Origin: a virus
DNA length: 21,516 bases
IMG/VR virus record: IMGVR_UViG_3300049218_000502
Location: 1-21,516 of that record
Reading direction: 5' to 3' (one strand)
The number at the start of each line of letters is the position of its first letter. The first letter of the stretch is position 1. The notes below the pieces were generated by a model, which was given only the letters and a program-made list of their open reading frames with translations, did no database searches and was not told where the DNA came from. Shown here piece by piece: positions 12,161-18,743 of the stretch. The position numbers were made by a program, and so were the translations under genes.

Positions 12161-12332
12161 CGTTTTCTACAACCCGGAGCGACCCTGGCGCATGGGGCCG
12201 CCTGTTCCGGTGACGGCGTTGATCGGTGTGTCGATAGGCTTGGTGGCTGCGGCGTCTGTGTATGGGGTGTTGTCGTGGCTGTGGGCCATTGTTGCGGCGG
12301 TTCTAGGCGCCGCGGCGGTGGTGGGGCTGTGA
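12087..12332 (+). CDS. Small predicted membrane protein
   Basis: 81 aa. The ATG at 12087 has a GGGGGA ribosome site although it lies 74 nt inside the preceding gene; a GTG at 12153 with an 8-nt overlap is the alternative. A basic N terminus (RCLRLVARRIARVAD) is followed by two adjacent hydrophobic spans (about 40-62 and 63-81), ending at AAAVVGL. Holin-like in outline, but far from lysis genes. Function unknown. Confidence 0.55.
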   Translation: MASRINMAAGRCLRLVARRIARVADVFYNPERPWRMGPPVPVTALIGVSIGLVAAASVYGVLSWLWAIVAAVLGAAAVVGL

Positions 12333-12853
12333 TGCGCGCCGCAACAGACCCCGCTCAAGCCGCGACGCCGCAAGGTTTTCGCGTCGATGGATGCCCTGGC
12401 AAGATCATGGCTAGGGCGTTTTCCGCCCAAGATCGCGTTGACAAGATGCCGGCTGATCTACGCGCCTGCGTTCACGCCTACGGCTCGGTTATTGTCGAGG
12501 CATTTGTCAATTACGGCGTTTGTGATCCGCGCTACATTCACGCACTGGTGGCAACGGTTCGGCACGGCTCTCGCAGTGGCGCCGATCGATCAACGGGGCA
12601 CGGTGCCGAGGGGCTGATTGATGCGTTTCTAGTCCAGTCTGGGTCAGGGGAAACCGCAGCATCCCTCGTGCGACATCTTTGGCAATGCAATCTTGCCATC
12701 GTCAGCCGTGATGGATCCCCAGCCGCCATAGAGGCCAGCATTGAGGCCATCCGCGGAATGCCGCTTATGAAGCGGGAGGAAAAGCACAAGCGTCGGTTTC
12801 GGGCCGCTGTCCATGCTGCCGCTGTGTCGCTTTTCCCATGGCTAGCACCATGA
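12332..12853 (+). CDS. Hypothetical phage protein
   Basis: 173 aa. ATG shares one base with the preceding stop (TGATG); a GTG one codon earlier gives a GTGA overlap. The recognisable core is LRACVHAYGSVIVEAFVNYG followed by VCDPRYIHALVATVR, a pattern I have seen in alphaproteobacterial prophage proteins without known function. The C-terminal part ends in a basic stretch (MKREEKHKRRFRAA) and a short hydrophobic end. No catalytic motif. Confidence 0.65.
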   Translation: MRAATDPAQAATPQGFRVDGCPGKIMARAFSAQDRVDKMPADLRACVHAYGSVIVEAFVNYGVCDPRYIHALVATVRHGSRSGADRSTGHGAEGLIDAFLVQSGSGETAASLVRHLWQCNLAIVSRDGSPAAIEASIEAIRGMPLMKREEKHKRRFRAAVHAAAVSLFPWLAP

Positions 12854-13026
12854 CCCCACCCACCGCCTGCACCTTCTGCGGCTCATCCGAGATCGTGGCC
12901 CATGCGCCGGGCTCGGTTGAGGCGCGCGATCTGCTGCATGACGAGCTTGGGGTTACGCCGCTGTGCTGGTGTCTCAGGTGTTGGCCTTTCGCGGTGGGGC
13001 GGCGGGTTTGTGAGGTGGTGACGTGA
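12850..13026 (+). CDS. Small zinc-finger hypothetical protein
   Basis: 58 aa. Start chosen at 12850 by the ATGA overlap; an ATG at 12838 is in frame. Two Cys pairs, C7-x2-C10 (CTFCG) and C41-x2-C44 (CLRC), would bind one zinc. Between them is an acidic helix (EARDLLHDELG). It directly precedes the GapR-like gene. Function unknown. Confidence 0.65.
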   Translation: MTPPTACTFCGSSEIVAHAPGSVEARDLLHDELGVTPLCWCLRCWPFAVGRRVCEVVT

Positions 13027-13325
13027 TGCAGACTGACATCGAACACGACGTGCTGGGCGCGCACCCAGAAAACGAGGCCCGCGAGGAGGCCCGTCTTGGC
13101 ATCGCAGCCGACCGCCTGCGCAGCCTGATCGAACGGATTGAGCGCCTGGAGGAAGAACGCAAAGCCCTCGGCTCCGACATCAAGGACATCTTCGCCGAAG
13201 CCAAATCCGCCGGCTTCGACGTGAAGGTCATCCGCCAGATCATCCGCCTCCGCAAACAGGAACCCGCCGAGATTAAGGAGCAGGAGACACTTCTGGATGT
13301 GTATCGCCGGGCGTTGGAGATGTGA
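13023..13325 (+). CDS. GapR-like DUF2312 nucleoid-associated protein
   Basis: 100 aa from a GTG in a GTGA overlap (the next codon is ATG). The sequence follows the DUF2312/GapR family closely: RLRSLIERIERLEEERKALG (coiled coil), DIKDIFAEAKSAGFDVKVIR, QIIRLRKQ and a C-terminal LLDVYRRAL. In Caulobacter, GapR binds AT-rich, overtwisted DNA, forms tetramers around it and helps topoisomerases during replication. A phage copy just before the replication genes, with an AT-rich patch downstream, suggests support of phage replication. It could also compete with host GapR. The family call is firm, the role inferred. Confidence 0.85.
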   Translation: MMQTDIEHDVLGAHPENEAREEARLGIAADRLRSLIERIERLEEERKALGSDIKDIFAEAKSAGFDVKVIRQIIRLRKQEPAEIKEQETLLDVYRRALEM

Positions 13326-13840
13326 TGGCAGCCTCTTTCGTCCTCCTTCGCGGCAGCAAGCCGGCCCCGCGCAAGCCCGCAGCCAAGCGCAACGCGGCGC
13401 CCGAGTACTCGGTGCAGGTCGCATGCTACCGCTACCTTAAGGCGGTGCTGCCCGACGCCTTTGTCTACGCGGTCGAGAATGCCGCGCAGCCGAAGTCCGA
13501 CAATGAGGGCGCTCGCATGGCGTTCCACGCCAAGCGGAAAAACAAGGGCATTCATCCGGGCGTGCCCGATCTGCATGTGCTGATGCCTGGTCCCGTCGTG
13601 CTCGCCGTCGAGTGCAAGGCACCTGGCGGCGTCGTCTCCGAAGCGCAGCAGGACGTGCGGGATGAGGTTCTGCGCCGAGGCGGCATCTGGATAGTGGCGG
13701 ACGGCGTGGAATCGCTGCGGTGGGAGCTGCGCAAAGCCGGCATCGCCATCCGCGAGACGCTAGGCCAGCCGGCCGCACCGGCTCGCGTTCGATGGGCTTC
13801 GCGTGCGGGTTCCATCGACAACGCGAGCATGCCCTTCTGA
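13325..13840 (+). CDS. VRR-NUC domain nuclease
   Basis: 171 aa. The ATG at 13325 has GGAG at short spacing and shares a base with the preceding stop; a GTG one codon earlier is possible. VRR-NUC domains are PD-(D/E)XK nucleases of the Holliday-junction-resolvase-like group. Seen: the N-terminal helix SVQVACYRYLKAVL with Q31, GVPDLHVL (D82), LAVECKAPGG (E96, K98) and SEAQQDVRDEVLRRGG (S105, Q108/Q109). The N terminus is basic. In phages these are thought to process recombination or replication branches. Confidence 0.88.
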   Translation: MAASFVLLRGSKPAPRKPAAKRNAAPEYSVQVACYRYLKAVLPDAFVYAVENAAQPKSDNEGARMAFHAKRKNKGIHPGVPDLHVLMPGPVVLAVECKAPGGVVSEAQQDVRDEVLRRGGIWIVADGVESLRWELRKAGIAIRETLGQPAAPARVRWASRAGSIDNASMPF

Positions 13841-14055
13841 TGACCGCGCTCCCGCTCGCCTCCGGCATCTACGAGGGCCTGAACTGGTACGTCCAGGCCA
13901 TCCCGGGCGAGGAAGCGCGTCTGGTGACCGTGCAGGGGTTCGTTGGGCCGCGCGCCGTGTTTCAGCAGGTGGAGTTGATCGCGCCGACCGGTGCGACGGT
14001 GAAGCGGTTGATTGATGGGTTGCTGGCTCCGCCGAAGAAGCGGGGGCGGAAGTGA
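13840..14055 (+). CDS. Small hypothetical protein with basic tail
   Basis: 71 aa from the ATG at 13840, which shares a base with the VRR-NUC stop (TGATG). A compact beta-rich body is suggested (LNWYVQAIPGEEARLVTVQG, then AVFQQVELIAPTG) and the C terminus is strongly basic (APPKKRGRK). Not recognised. Longer upstream reading in this frame only retraces the nuclease gene. Confidence 0.6.
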   Translation: MTALPLASGIYEGLNWYVQAIPGEEARLVTVQGFVGPRAVFQQVELIAPTGATVKRLIDGLLAPPKKRGRK

Positions 14056-14129
14056 AAGCGAGTGAAACGCGCGCCGGGGGTGTTTGCAGCACCGCCCGGA
14101 TCGCTGGCCATCAACGTGAGGAACACACG

Positions 14130-14333
14130 ATGACAGATACACGGACTATGGCGGCTCGGGATGCGCTGAACAAGGCGCAACGCGAGCATATGCGCGCGTT
14201 GCAATCGGCCTTCGCGGCCGGCATCCCCGCTTGTGTCATTCAGCACGAGGCGGAGCAGTTCAATGCCGGGGTGTGGCGGCTGATTGTGATGTGCACGCGC
14301 CCCCGCGGCGATGCGCCGATGGTGTTGGCATGA
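14130..14333 (+). CDS. Small helical hypothetical protein
   Basis: 67 aa from the ATG at 14130, preceded by a good GAGGAA ribosome site. An in-frame GTG at 14052 gives a GTGA overlap with the previous gene and would add 26 residues that look non-coding. Mostly helical (MAARDALNKAQREHMRALQS, then VIQHEAEQFNAGVWRLIV). Ends in an ATGA overlap with the primase gene. Confidence 0.6.
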   Translation: MTDTRTMAARDALNKAQREHMRALQSAFAAGIPACVIQHEAEQFNAGVWRLIVMCTRPRGDAPMVLA

Positions 14334-15157
14334 CCATCCCCCCCGACATCGAACGCGTCGCCCTTCTAGGCTGGTCGCTCTACCCCATGAGCCGCACCAC
14401 CAAGGGCGGCGCATTTAAGGGCGCAGCCGACTCGGCAACGTCCGACCTGGATCAGATTGAAGCTTGGTCCCGCGATTTCCCCGGCTGCGGTTGGCGCGTC
14501 GTGTGCGGCCCCTCTCGCCTGTTCGTGCTGGACGTTGACCGCATGGGGACGCACGCGCACGACGGCTTTGCCACGCTTGCGGCTCTGGTTGAGAAGCATG
14601 GCCCCCTGCCGCCGCGCCCGATGACCCGCACGGGCGGATCGGGTGGTGCCGCGCTGTTCTTTCGCCACAACGGCGAACGCCTCAAAGGGAAGTCTGGCGC
14701 GGCCGGCGCCGGCCTTGATCCGATGCGCGGCCAGCAGGCCGTCGTCATCCCGCCCAGCCTGCATCCCGTCACGGGTGGCGAATACCTTTGGCGCGTGCCT
14801 CCATGGGAGGTTGATCCGCCCACGATCCCTGGCTGGCTTGCCCAAATCCTTGAGGTTCCTCCAGAGCCGAAGTGCCGCGAGTTCGTGCCCACCAGCGAAC
14901 GCGCCCGCGTCGTAGTCATTGAGGCGATGCACCTGGTTGAGCGCGCTCCATCCGGCGCCGCGAACGATACGCTGAACCGCGCCGCCTACCGCCTGGGCTA
15001 CTGGTGTGCATCCGGTGTGCTGCATACCAGCGAAGCCGAGGACGCGCTTTCAACTGCTGCCCAGCGAAGGGCCATCCCGACGCCCGAGGCCCGCGCCACG
15101 ATCAAGTCCGGGCTCTTGGCCGGCCAACGCAAGGGCGCTGCAGCGCATGCCGGATGA
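14330..15157 (+). CDS. Bifunctional primase/polymerase (Prim-Pol) domain protein
   Basis: 275 aa, ATG in an ATGA overlap. Prim-Pol enzymes of the archaeo-eukaryotic primase superfamily make primers for phage replication. Seen: GWSLYPMSRTTKGG (K25), the metal-binding D68-V-D70 in FVLDVD, TGGSGGAALFF, and the S143-L-H145 motif in VIPPSLHPVTGGEYLW. The C-terminal 80 residues are helical and Ala-rich. The helicase is a separate gene starting 11 nt before its end, so the primase-helicase usually seen as one polypeptide is split here into two coupled genes. Confidence 0.88.
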   Translation: MTIPPDIERVALLGWSLYPMSRTTKGGAFKGAADSATSDLDQIEAWSRDFPGCGWRVVCGPSRLFVLDVDRMGTHAHDGFATLAALVEKHGPLPPRPMTRTGGSGGAALFFRHNGERLKGKSGAAGAGLDPMRGQQAVVIPPSLHPVTGGEYLWRVPPWEVDPPTIPGWLAQILEVPPEPKCREFVPTSERARVVVIEAMHLVERAPSGAANDTLNRAAYRLGYWCASGVLHTSEAEDALSTAAQRRAIPTPEARATIKSGLLAGQRKGAAAHAG

Positions 15158-16478
15158 CTCGCCTGTGATCCCGTTCCGGCTCGTCTCGTCAGACTGGATC
15201 GGTCGGCTCGCCAAGAACGAGAAGGGCGGCTATCTGCCGACCCTTGCGAACGCCATGGTCATCCTTCGCAACGACCCGGCAGTATCGGATCTGGTCGCCC
15301 TGAACCTGTTTACCGGCGAGCAGGTCGTTTTGCGCGCCCCGCCCCCGATTGAGGATGGGGCGCCGCTTCTGCACGGCCCCTATCCGCGCTGCTGGCAGCA
15401 CGCGGACATATCGCAAATCCTCGGCTACTTGCAGCGCGTCTGGTCGTCGCGGTTCAGCGCGCAGACCGTAGAGCAGGCCATGGTCGCTACGGCGCCGGGC
15501 AACGCGTTCCACCCGGTCCGCGATTGGCTCGCCACTCTAAAGTGGGACGGCAAGGACCGCGTAGACACATGGCTGCACAAGGCGTTCGGAACGCCGAACG
15601 ATGCCTACCACACCGCGGTCGGGCGCAAATTTCTGGTCGCCGCGGTTCGCCGCATTCTGCACCCAGGCTGTAAGTTCGACTCGCTGTTGGTGCTGGAGGG
15701 GCCGCAGAACATCGGAAAGTCCCGGTCATGCCAGCAGCTCGTCGGGGCTAAGTGGTTCTCGGATGCGCTTCCCCATGATCTCGGTTCGCGGGACGCGGCG
15801 CTTGGTCTTATGGGGAAGTGGCTCATTGAGCTGGGCGAGTTGGACAGCTTGGTCAGGACCGAGGTTGAGACCGTCAAGGCGTTCCTGTCCCGCGAGACAG
15901 ACCGATACCGCGCCCCCTACGGCAAGAACTTTGAGGAACGTCCCCGTCAAGGCGTCCTGGTCGGCACTACCAACCAGACCGACTACCTCCGCGACAGCAC
16001 CGGCAACCGGCGGTTCTGGCCCGTGCGGTGCGAGAAGGCGGAACACGCCTGGATAGCCGAGGTCCGCGATCAGCTATGGGCAGAGGCCGTCCAGATCGAG
16101 GCAGATGGCGAAACCCTGTGGCTGGACGAGGATGGGATCAGCACGGCAGCCAAGCGCAAACAGTCCGACAGGCTCGCGGAAGACCCGTGGGCTTGGCAGA
16201 TACGCGATTGGATATCCATGGGATCGCGGACGGAAGTGCGCTCCATCGACGTGCTCAAGCATGGGTTGAACCTGGAAGCGCCCCAACAAACCAGACAAGC
16301 CGAGATGCGGGTGGCCAGTGTGCTCAGGGCCGATGGGTGGGTCTCTCACGTTCACAGGCCGAAGAACGCGACAGTCACGGTCCGAAGTTGGTTCGCTCCG
16401 GGCTCCCTTTTACCCGGCGGAAAACAGGTTCCCTATTTAGAACAGGCAGTTGATATCGCAACAGGGGTTGTAACATGA
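15147..16478 (+). CDS. VirE-family (D5-like) replicative helicase/ATPase
   Basis: 443 aa from the ATG at 15147 (MPDDSPVIPF), overlapping the primase by 11 nt. The ATPase core matches the virulence-associated E family: Walker A G185-PQNIGKS192, Walker B region WLIELGELD (225-233), then KAFLSRETDRYRAPYGK and the sensor/Arg-finger region TTNQTDYLRDSTGNRRFWPV (R288, R289). The C-terminal 100 residues look like a winged helix (RSIDVLKHGL...MRVASVLRADGW). With Prim-Pol it would form the phage replisome core. The stop overlaps the next ATG as ATGA. Confidence 0.9.
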   Translation: MPDDSPVIPFRLVSSDWIGRLAKNEKGGYLPTLANAMVILRNDPAVSDLVALNLFTGEQVVLRAPPPIEDGAPLLHGPYPRCWQHADISQILGYLQRVWSSRFSAQTVEQAMVATAPGNAFHPVRDWLATLKWDGKDRVDTWLHKAFGTPNDAYHTAVGRKFLVAAVRRILHPGCKFDSLLVLEGPQNIGKSRSCQQLVGAKWFSDALPHDLGSRDAALGLMGKWLIELGELDSLVRTEVETVKAFLSRETDRYRAPYGKNFEERPRQGVLVGTTNQTDYLRDSTGNRRFWPVRCEKAEHAWIAEVRDQLWAEAVQIEADGETLWLDEDGISTAAKRKQSDRLAEDPWAWQIRDWISMGSRTEVRSIDVLKHGLNLEAPQQTRQAEMRVASVLRADGWVSHVHRPKNATVTVRSWFAPGSLLPGGKQVPYLEQAVDIATGVVT

Positions 16479-16822
16479 CCGGCTCTGTAAATTACAGGTG
16501 TGACGACCTATGCAGTTACGCTCTAACCCACTGCAATCTCTTACTGTTATATCCTTTACAACCTATTATAAGAAATAGGATAGGGTATATAAAGATAGGG
16601 GGTATGGGGGCCGTGTATCAGCGGTATTGGTCGAAACGGGCCAATGGCTGGTCTTTCTCGGCCGCCCCCGCTACCCAACCCCCCGCGCGCGCGGCCCGTC
16701 TGGCGCGGCCCAGTCCCACGATACCCACAGACCGCGCAACGCGGGGCCTGTGGGGCGGTGTGGCGCTCGGCGGGTCGTGGGGTAGCGGGTGGGGCTCGGA
16801 CCCCGCAGGAGCCCCGCAATGA
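16475..16822 (+). CDS. ORF of unusual composition spanning the candidate origin
   Basis: 115 aa, weakly supported. It starts in an ATGA overlap with the helicase and ends in an ATGA overlap with the next gene, which argues for translation. Yet the first half is AT-rich and codes LLLLYPLQPIIRNRIGYIKI, while the second half is GC-only low complexity coding Ala/Pro/Gly/Trp repeats. Neither half looks like a normal protein. It may be a translated spacer that keeps ribosomes moving across an origin. Confidence 0.4.
   Translation: MTGSVNYRCDDLCSYALTHCNLLLLYPLQPIIRNRIGYIKIGGMGAVYQRYWSKRANGWSFSAAPATQPPARAARLARPSPTIPTDRATRGLWGGVALGGSWGSGWGSDPAGAPQ
16485..16497. repeat. Perfect 13-bp palindrome near candidate origin
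   Basis: CTGTAA-A-TTACAG, arms of six around a single base, seven bases after the helicase stop. GTTAC/GTAAC-like words recur around it (16470-16474, 16514-16519, 16524-16529), as could be expected for initiator sites. Confidence 0.5.
16530..16615. other. AT-rich patch, candidate phage replication origin
   Basis: A sharp AT-rich island in very GC-rich DNA, right after the primase and helicase genes. It contains the hairpin CCTATT-ATAAGA-AATAGG (16562-16579) and TATAAAGATAG. Replication origins in this position are common in phages; a promoter or terminator function is the main alternative. Confidence 0.4.
16562..16579. repeat. AT-rich inverted repeat (6-bp arms, 6-base loop)
   Basis: CCTATT and AATAGG flank ATAAGA inside the AT-rich patch. 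No T-run follows, so a simple Rho-independent terminator is unlikely. Confidence 0.55.
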
Positions 16823-17169
16823 GAGGCGTGCCCCTATCGTGCCTGATGGCCCCGATCGGTTCCAAGACCGTCACCATCAATGGCTCGCACTGGAAAGAAA
16901 GCGCGCCGTGGGCTGGGTTGGACTTTCACCGAGCGGAATTGCGTTCCGCGTCGATCTGGAACGACGACGACTACCACCTGGGCGTCCCATGGATGCATCC
17001 AGGCGACCGCGTGGGCCACATCGACGATCCCGACTGGTGGGCGGTTTACCGCGTCCGGCTCAAGCGTGGGTGGAAGTCTTTTGTTTGGAATGGCGCGACT
17101 TGGTGCGTGAGCAAGGCACCGCCGCTTTCATACGCCCCGGCTCGGCGGCTTTTGGAGGGTGAGGGATGA
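16819..17169 (+). CDS. Hypothetical phage protein
   Basis: 116 aa, ATG in an ATGA overlap and stop in an ATGA overlap. Rich in Trp and Asp with a beta outline: SKTVTINGSHWKES, SIWNDDDYHLGVPWMHPGD, DDPDWWAVYRVRLKRGW, SFVWNGATWC. The pattern suggests a small beta-barrel or SH3-like fold. No family recognised, no catalytic residues identified. Confidence 0.65.
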   Translation: MRGVPLSCLMAPIGSKTVTINGSHWKESAPWAGLDFHRAELRSASIWNDDDYHLGVPWMHPGDRVGHIDDPDWWAVYRVRLKRGWKSFVWNGATWCVSKAPPLSYAPARRLLEGEG

Positions 17170-17777
17170 CCATAGCGCAGCGTGTCGCCGCCGAGCGCCG
17201 GGCGGAGCGTGAGCGCATCCGTCAGCTCAATACAAAAATAGCACCCGGACCAGACGGAGAGGATCACGGCATGGACCTTGGACCCGCAGCCCTTGCGCGC
17301 CCTTCCACCATCCAGCGCGTCGGGGGCCGTCTTCGTGGTGCTGGACAAAAGGAAGCAACACCAACTTATGCTCGGATGATCGACGCCACGACGATCTTTG
17401 AGCGGATGAACCTGTCGGCACAGCTGTCCGACCGGCAGGCGCAGGCAGGCCATCGAATACTGATGCTGCGGCATGCGGCCGGCATACTGCCGCGCGTCAC
17501 CGCAAAATACGTTATCGTTCAGCCGCCACCGCCCGATGACGATGACGACCCCGAAACCGCCGCTGACGTCGATCCTCTTTTCCCGGACGGCTATGACGCG
17601 CGGACCTATCACCGATGGGCGCTGCGTCAGCTTGCGCCACCAGTGGCGGCTATGATTGATCGCGCCTGCGAGTGGACGCCAGAGAACCCCGTTGGCCGGC
17701 CCGAGACGCGGTTCCTGGCGACGTTTCAGGAAGGCCTTGATAAGCTCGCTGACATTTTCTCAATCAAGAAGCGATAA
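17166..17777 (+). CDS. Hypothetical protein at the end of the early operon
   Basis: 203 aa, ATG in an ATGA overlap. The N terminus is a charged helix (AQRVAAERRAERERIRQLN). The middle (YARMIDATTIFERMNLSAQL, SDRQAQAGHRILMLRHAAGI) is helical; an acidic linker with five Asp in a row (DDDDD) follows, then a helical C-terminal domain with ARTYHRWALRQLAPPVAAMI. It is the last gene before the packaging module, where phages often place the late-gene activator or antiterminator, but I see no diagnostic motif. Confidence 0.65.
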   Translation: MTIAQRVAAERRAERERIRQLNTKIAPGPDGEDHGMDLGPAALARPSTIQRVGGRLRGAGQKEATPTYARMIDATTIFERMNLSAQLSDRQAQAGHRILMLRHAAGILPRVTAKYVIVQPPPPDDDDDPETAADVDPLFPDGYDARTYHRWALRQLAPPVAAMIDRACEWTPENPVGRPETRFLATFQEGLDKLADIFSIKKR

Positions 17778-17866
17778 AGTGCTTGACCGGCTCGGTCACG
17801 GTTTCGTATCCAATCGCCGGCAGCACAGCTATGTCCATATGGAACTTGTCGCAAAGCGTGGTTCCT

Positions 17867-18172
17867 ATGCCGACTAAGCCGCCTGTCTTTCGACCATCAT
17901 ATGCGTCACCACCTGCAGTCATTCGCGCGAAAGCCGATCGAGAGCTCGGGTCTGCATCATCGCGTGGTTACGATCGTTCATGGCAGCGTGTGCGTCTGCA
18001 TGCGTTGAAAGCGCAGCCTCTGTGTCAAGACTGCCTGCCCCGCGTGACTATAGCGACCGAGGTGCATCACGTCATCAAGGTCAAGGACGATCCTGATCAG
18101 CGTCTCACTCTGTCGAACCTGCGCTGCCTCTGCACGACGTGCCATGCAACTAGGACGGGGCGAGGCGAATGA
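17867..18172 (+). CDS. HNH endonuclease of the packaging module
   Basis: 101 aa from the ATG at 17867; the opening MPTKPPVFRPSYASPP is typical for these proteins, though the ribosome site is weak and in-frame starts at 17831 (ATG) and 17783 (TTG) exist. HNH elements seen: C53-x2-C56, H67-H68 (EVHHVIKVKDD), N84 (LSNLRCLC) and C89-x2-C92-H93. HNH proteins beside the terminase genes in HK97-like phages are known to assist terminase cleavage of packaged DNA. The 89 bases before it hold a TTGACC box but no good -10. Confidence 0.88.
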   Translation: MPTKPPVFRPSYASPPAVIRAKADRELGSASSRGYDRSWQRVRLHALKAQPLCQDCLPRVTIATEVHHVIKVKDDPDQRLTLSNLRCLCTTCHATRTGRGE

Positions 18173-18222
18173 ACTGGTCATGCGCCCAACGCTCGGTTCG
18201 ATCAATGTCATGCGTCCATCAA

Positions 18223-18234
18223 CCCCCTAGGGGG
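18223..18234. repeat. GC palindrome in the HNH-terminase gap
   Basis: CCCCC-TA-GGGGG, in the 162-bp non-coding gap between HNH and small terminase. With the next hairpin it marks a candidate cos/packaging recognition region; no T-tract follows directly. Confidence 0.5.
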
Positions 18235-18253
18235 GTCTCAGGGTCTGGGGCCT

Positions 18254-18271
18254 TTCGGTTTGTGGACCGAA
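18254..18271. repeat. Inverted repeat, 6-bp arms and 6-base loop
   Basis: TTCGGT-N6-ACCGAA, twenty bases after the GC palindrome. A run of six T lies eleven bases downstream (18282-18287), so a leaky terminator is an alternative to a packaging site. Confidence 0.45.
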
Positions 18272-18334
18272 TGTCAACTGCTTTTTTGTGCGCCCACCCA
18301 GGATTTCCGCACATCCAAACTCCGAGGCGCTGAA

Positions 18335-18739
18335 ATGCAGAAGGGGACGAAACCCGCGCTGCCTTCAGCTAAAATAGCTCGCGGCACCTTCAAGCCCTAT
18401 CGCGACAGCAACTACGTTCAGGTCATTGAGCCTGATGCTCTTCCATCGCAGCCGGATTGGCTGACGGAGGCGGGGAGCGCGGTCTGGCTTGACGACATTG
18501 GTCGCGTCTCATCCGTGCGTCTCGCTAACGAGCGCGATAGCACGATGTTCGCCACCTACTGCAATTTGCAGGGCGCGATCGTCCAGGCATGGCGTGCGGG
18601 CGAGGTTCCGCCGGCGGCGCATTTGATGGAAGCGAGGAAGATGGCGGAGCAGTTTGGGCTGTTCGGGGCAAAGAGTCGGCTGACGAAGGCTGCCGAGCCA
18701 GGCAAGCCATCCGGAAATCCGTTTACCAAGACTAGGTGA
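18335..18739 (+). CDS. Phage terminase small subunit, P27 family
   Basis: 134 aa from the ATG at 18335, which has GAGG seven bases upstream. The small subunit recognises phage DNA and brings it to the large subunit. The family pattern is clear: QPDWLTEAGSAVWLDDIGRV, SVRLANERDSTMFATYCNLQ, a helical middle and GLFGAKSRLTKAAEPGKPSG near the end. The N terminus is basic. The large subunit begins five bases after the stop. Confidence 0.85.
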   Translation: MQKGTKPALPSAKIARGTFKPYRDSNYVQVIEPDALPSQPDWLTEAGSAVWLDDIGRVSSVRLANERDSTMFATYCNLQGAIVQAWRAGEVPPAAHLMEARKMAEQFGLFGAKSRLTKAAEPGKPSGNPFTKTR

Positions 18740-18743
18740 GGGC

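Noticed and set aside
16644-17162. 172-residue frame overlapping the gene at 16819-17169
   Set aside because: Arg/Pro-rich shadow in another frame; the chosen gene has ATGA overlaps on both sides.
17783-17866. TTGACC box before the HNH gene as a late promoter
   Set aside because: The -35 match is good, but at 17-18 bases only TATCCA is found, so the evidence is too weak to list as a promoter.
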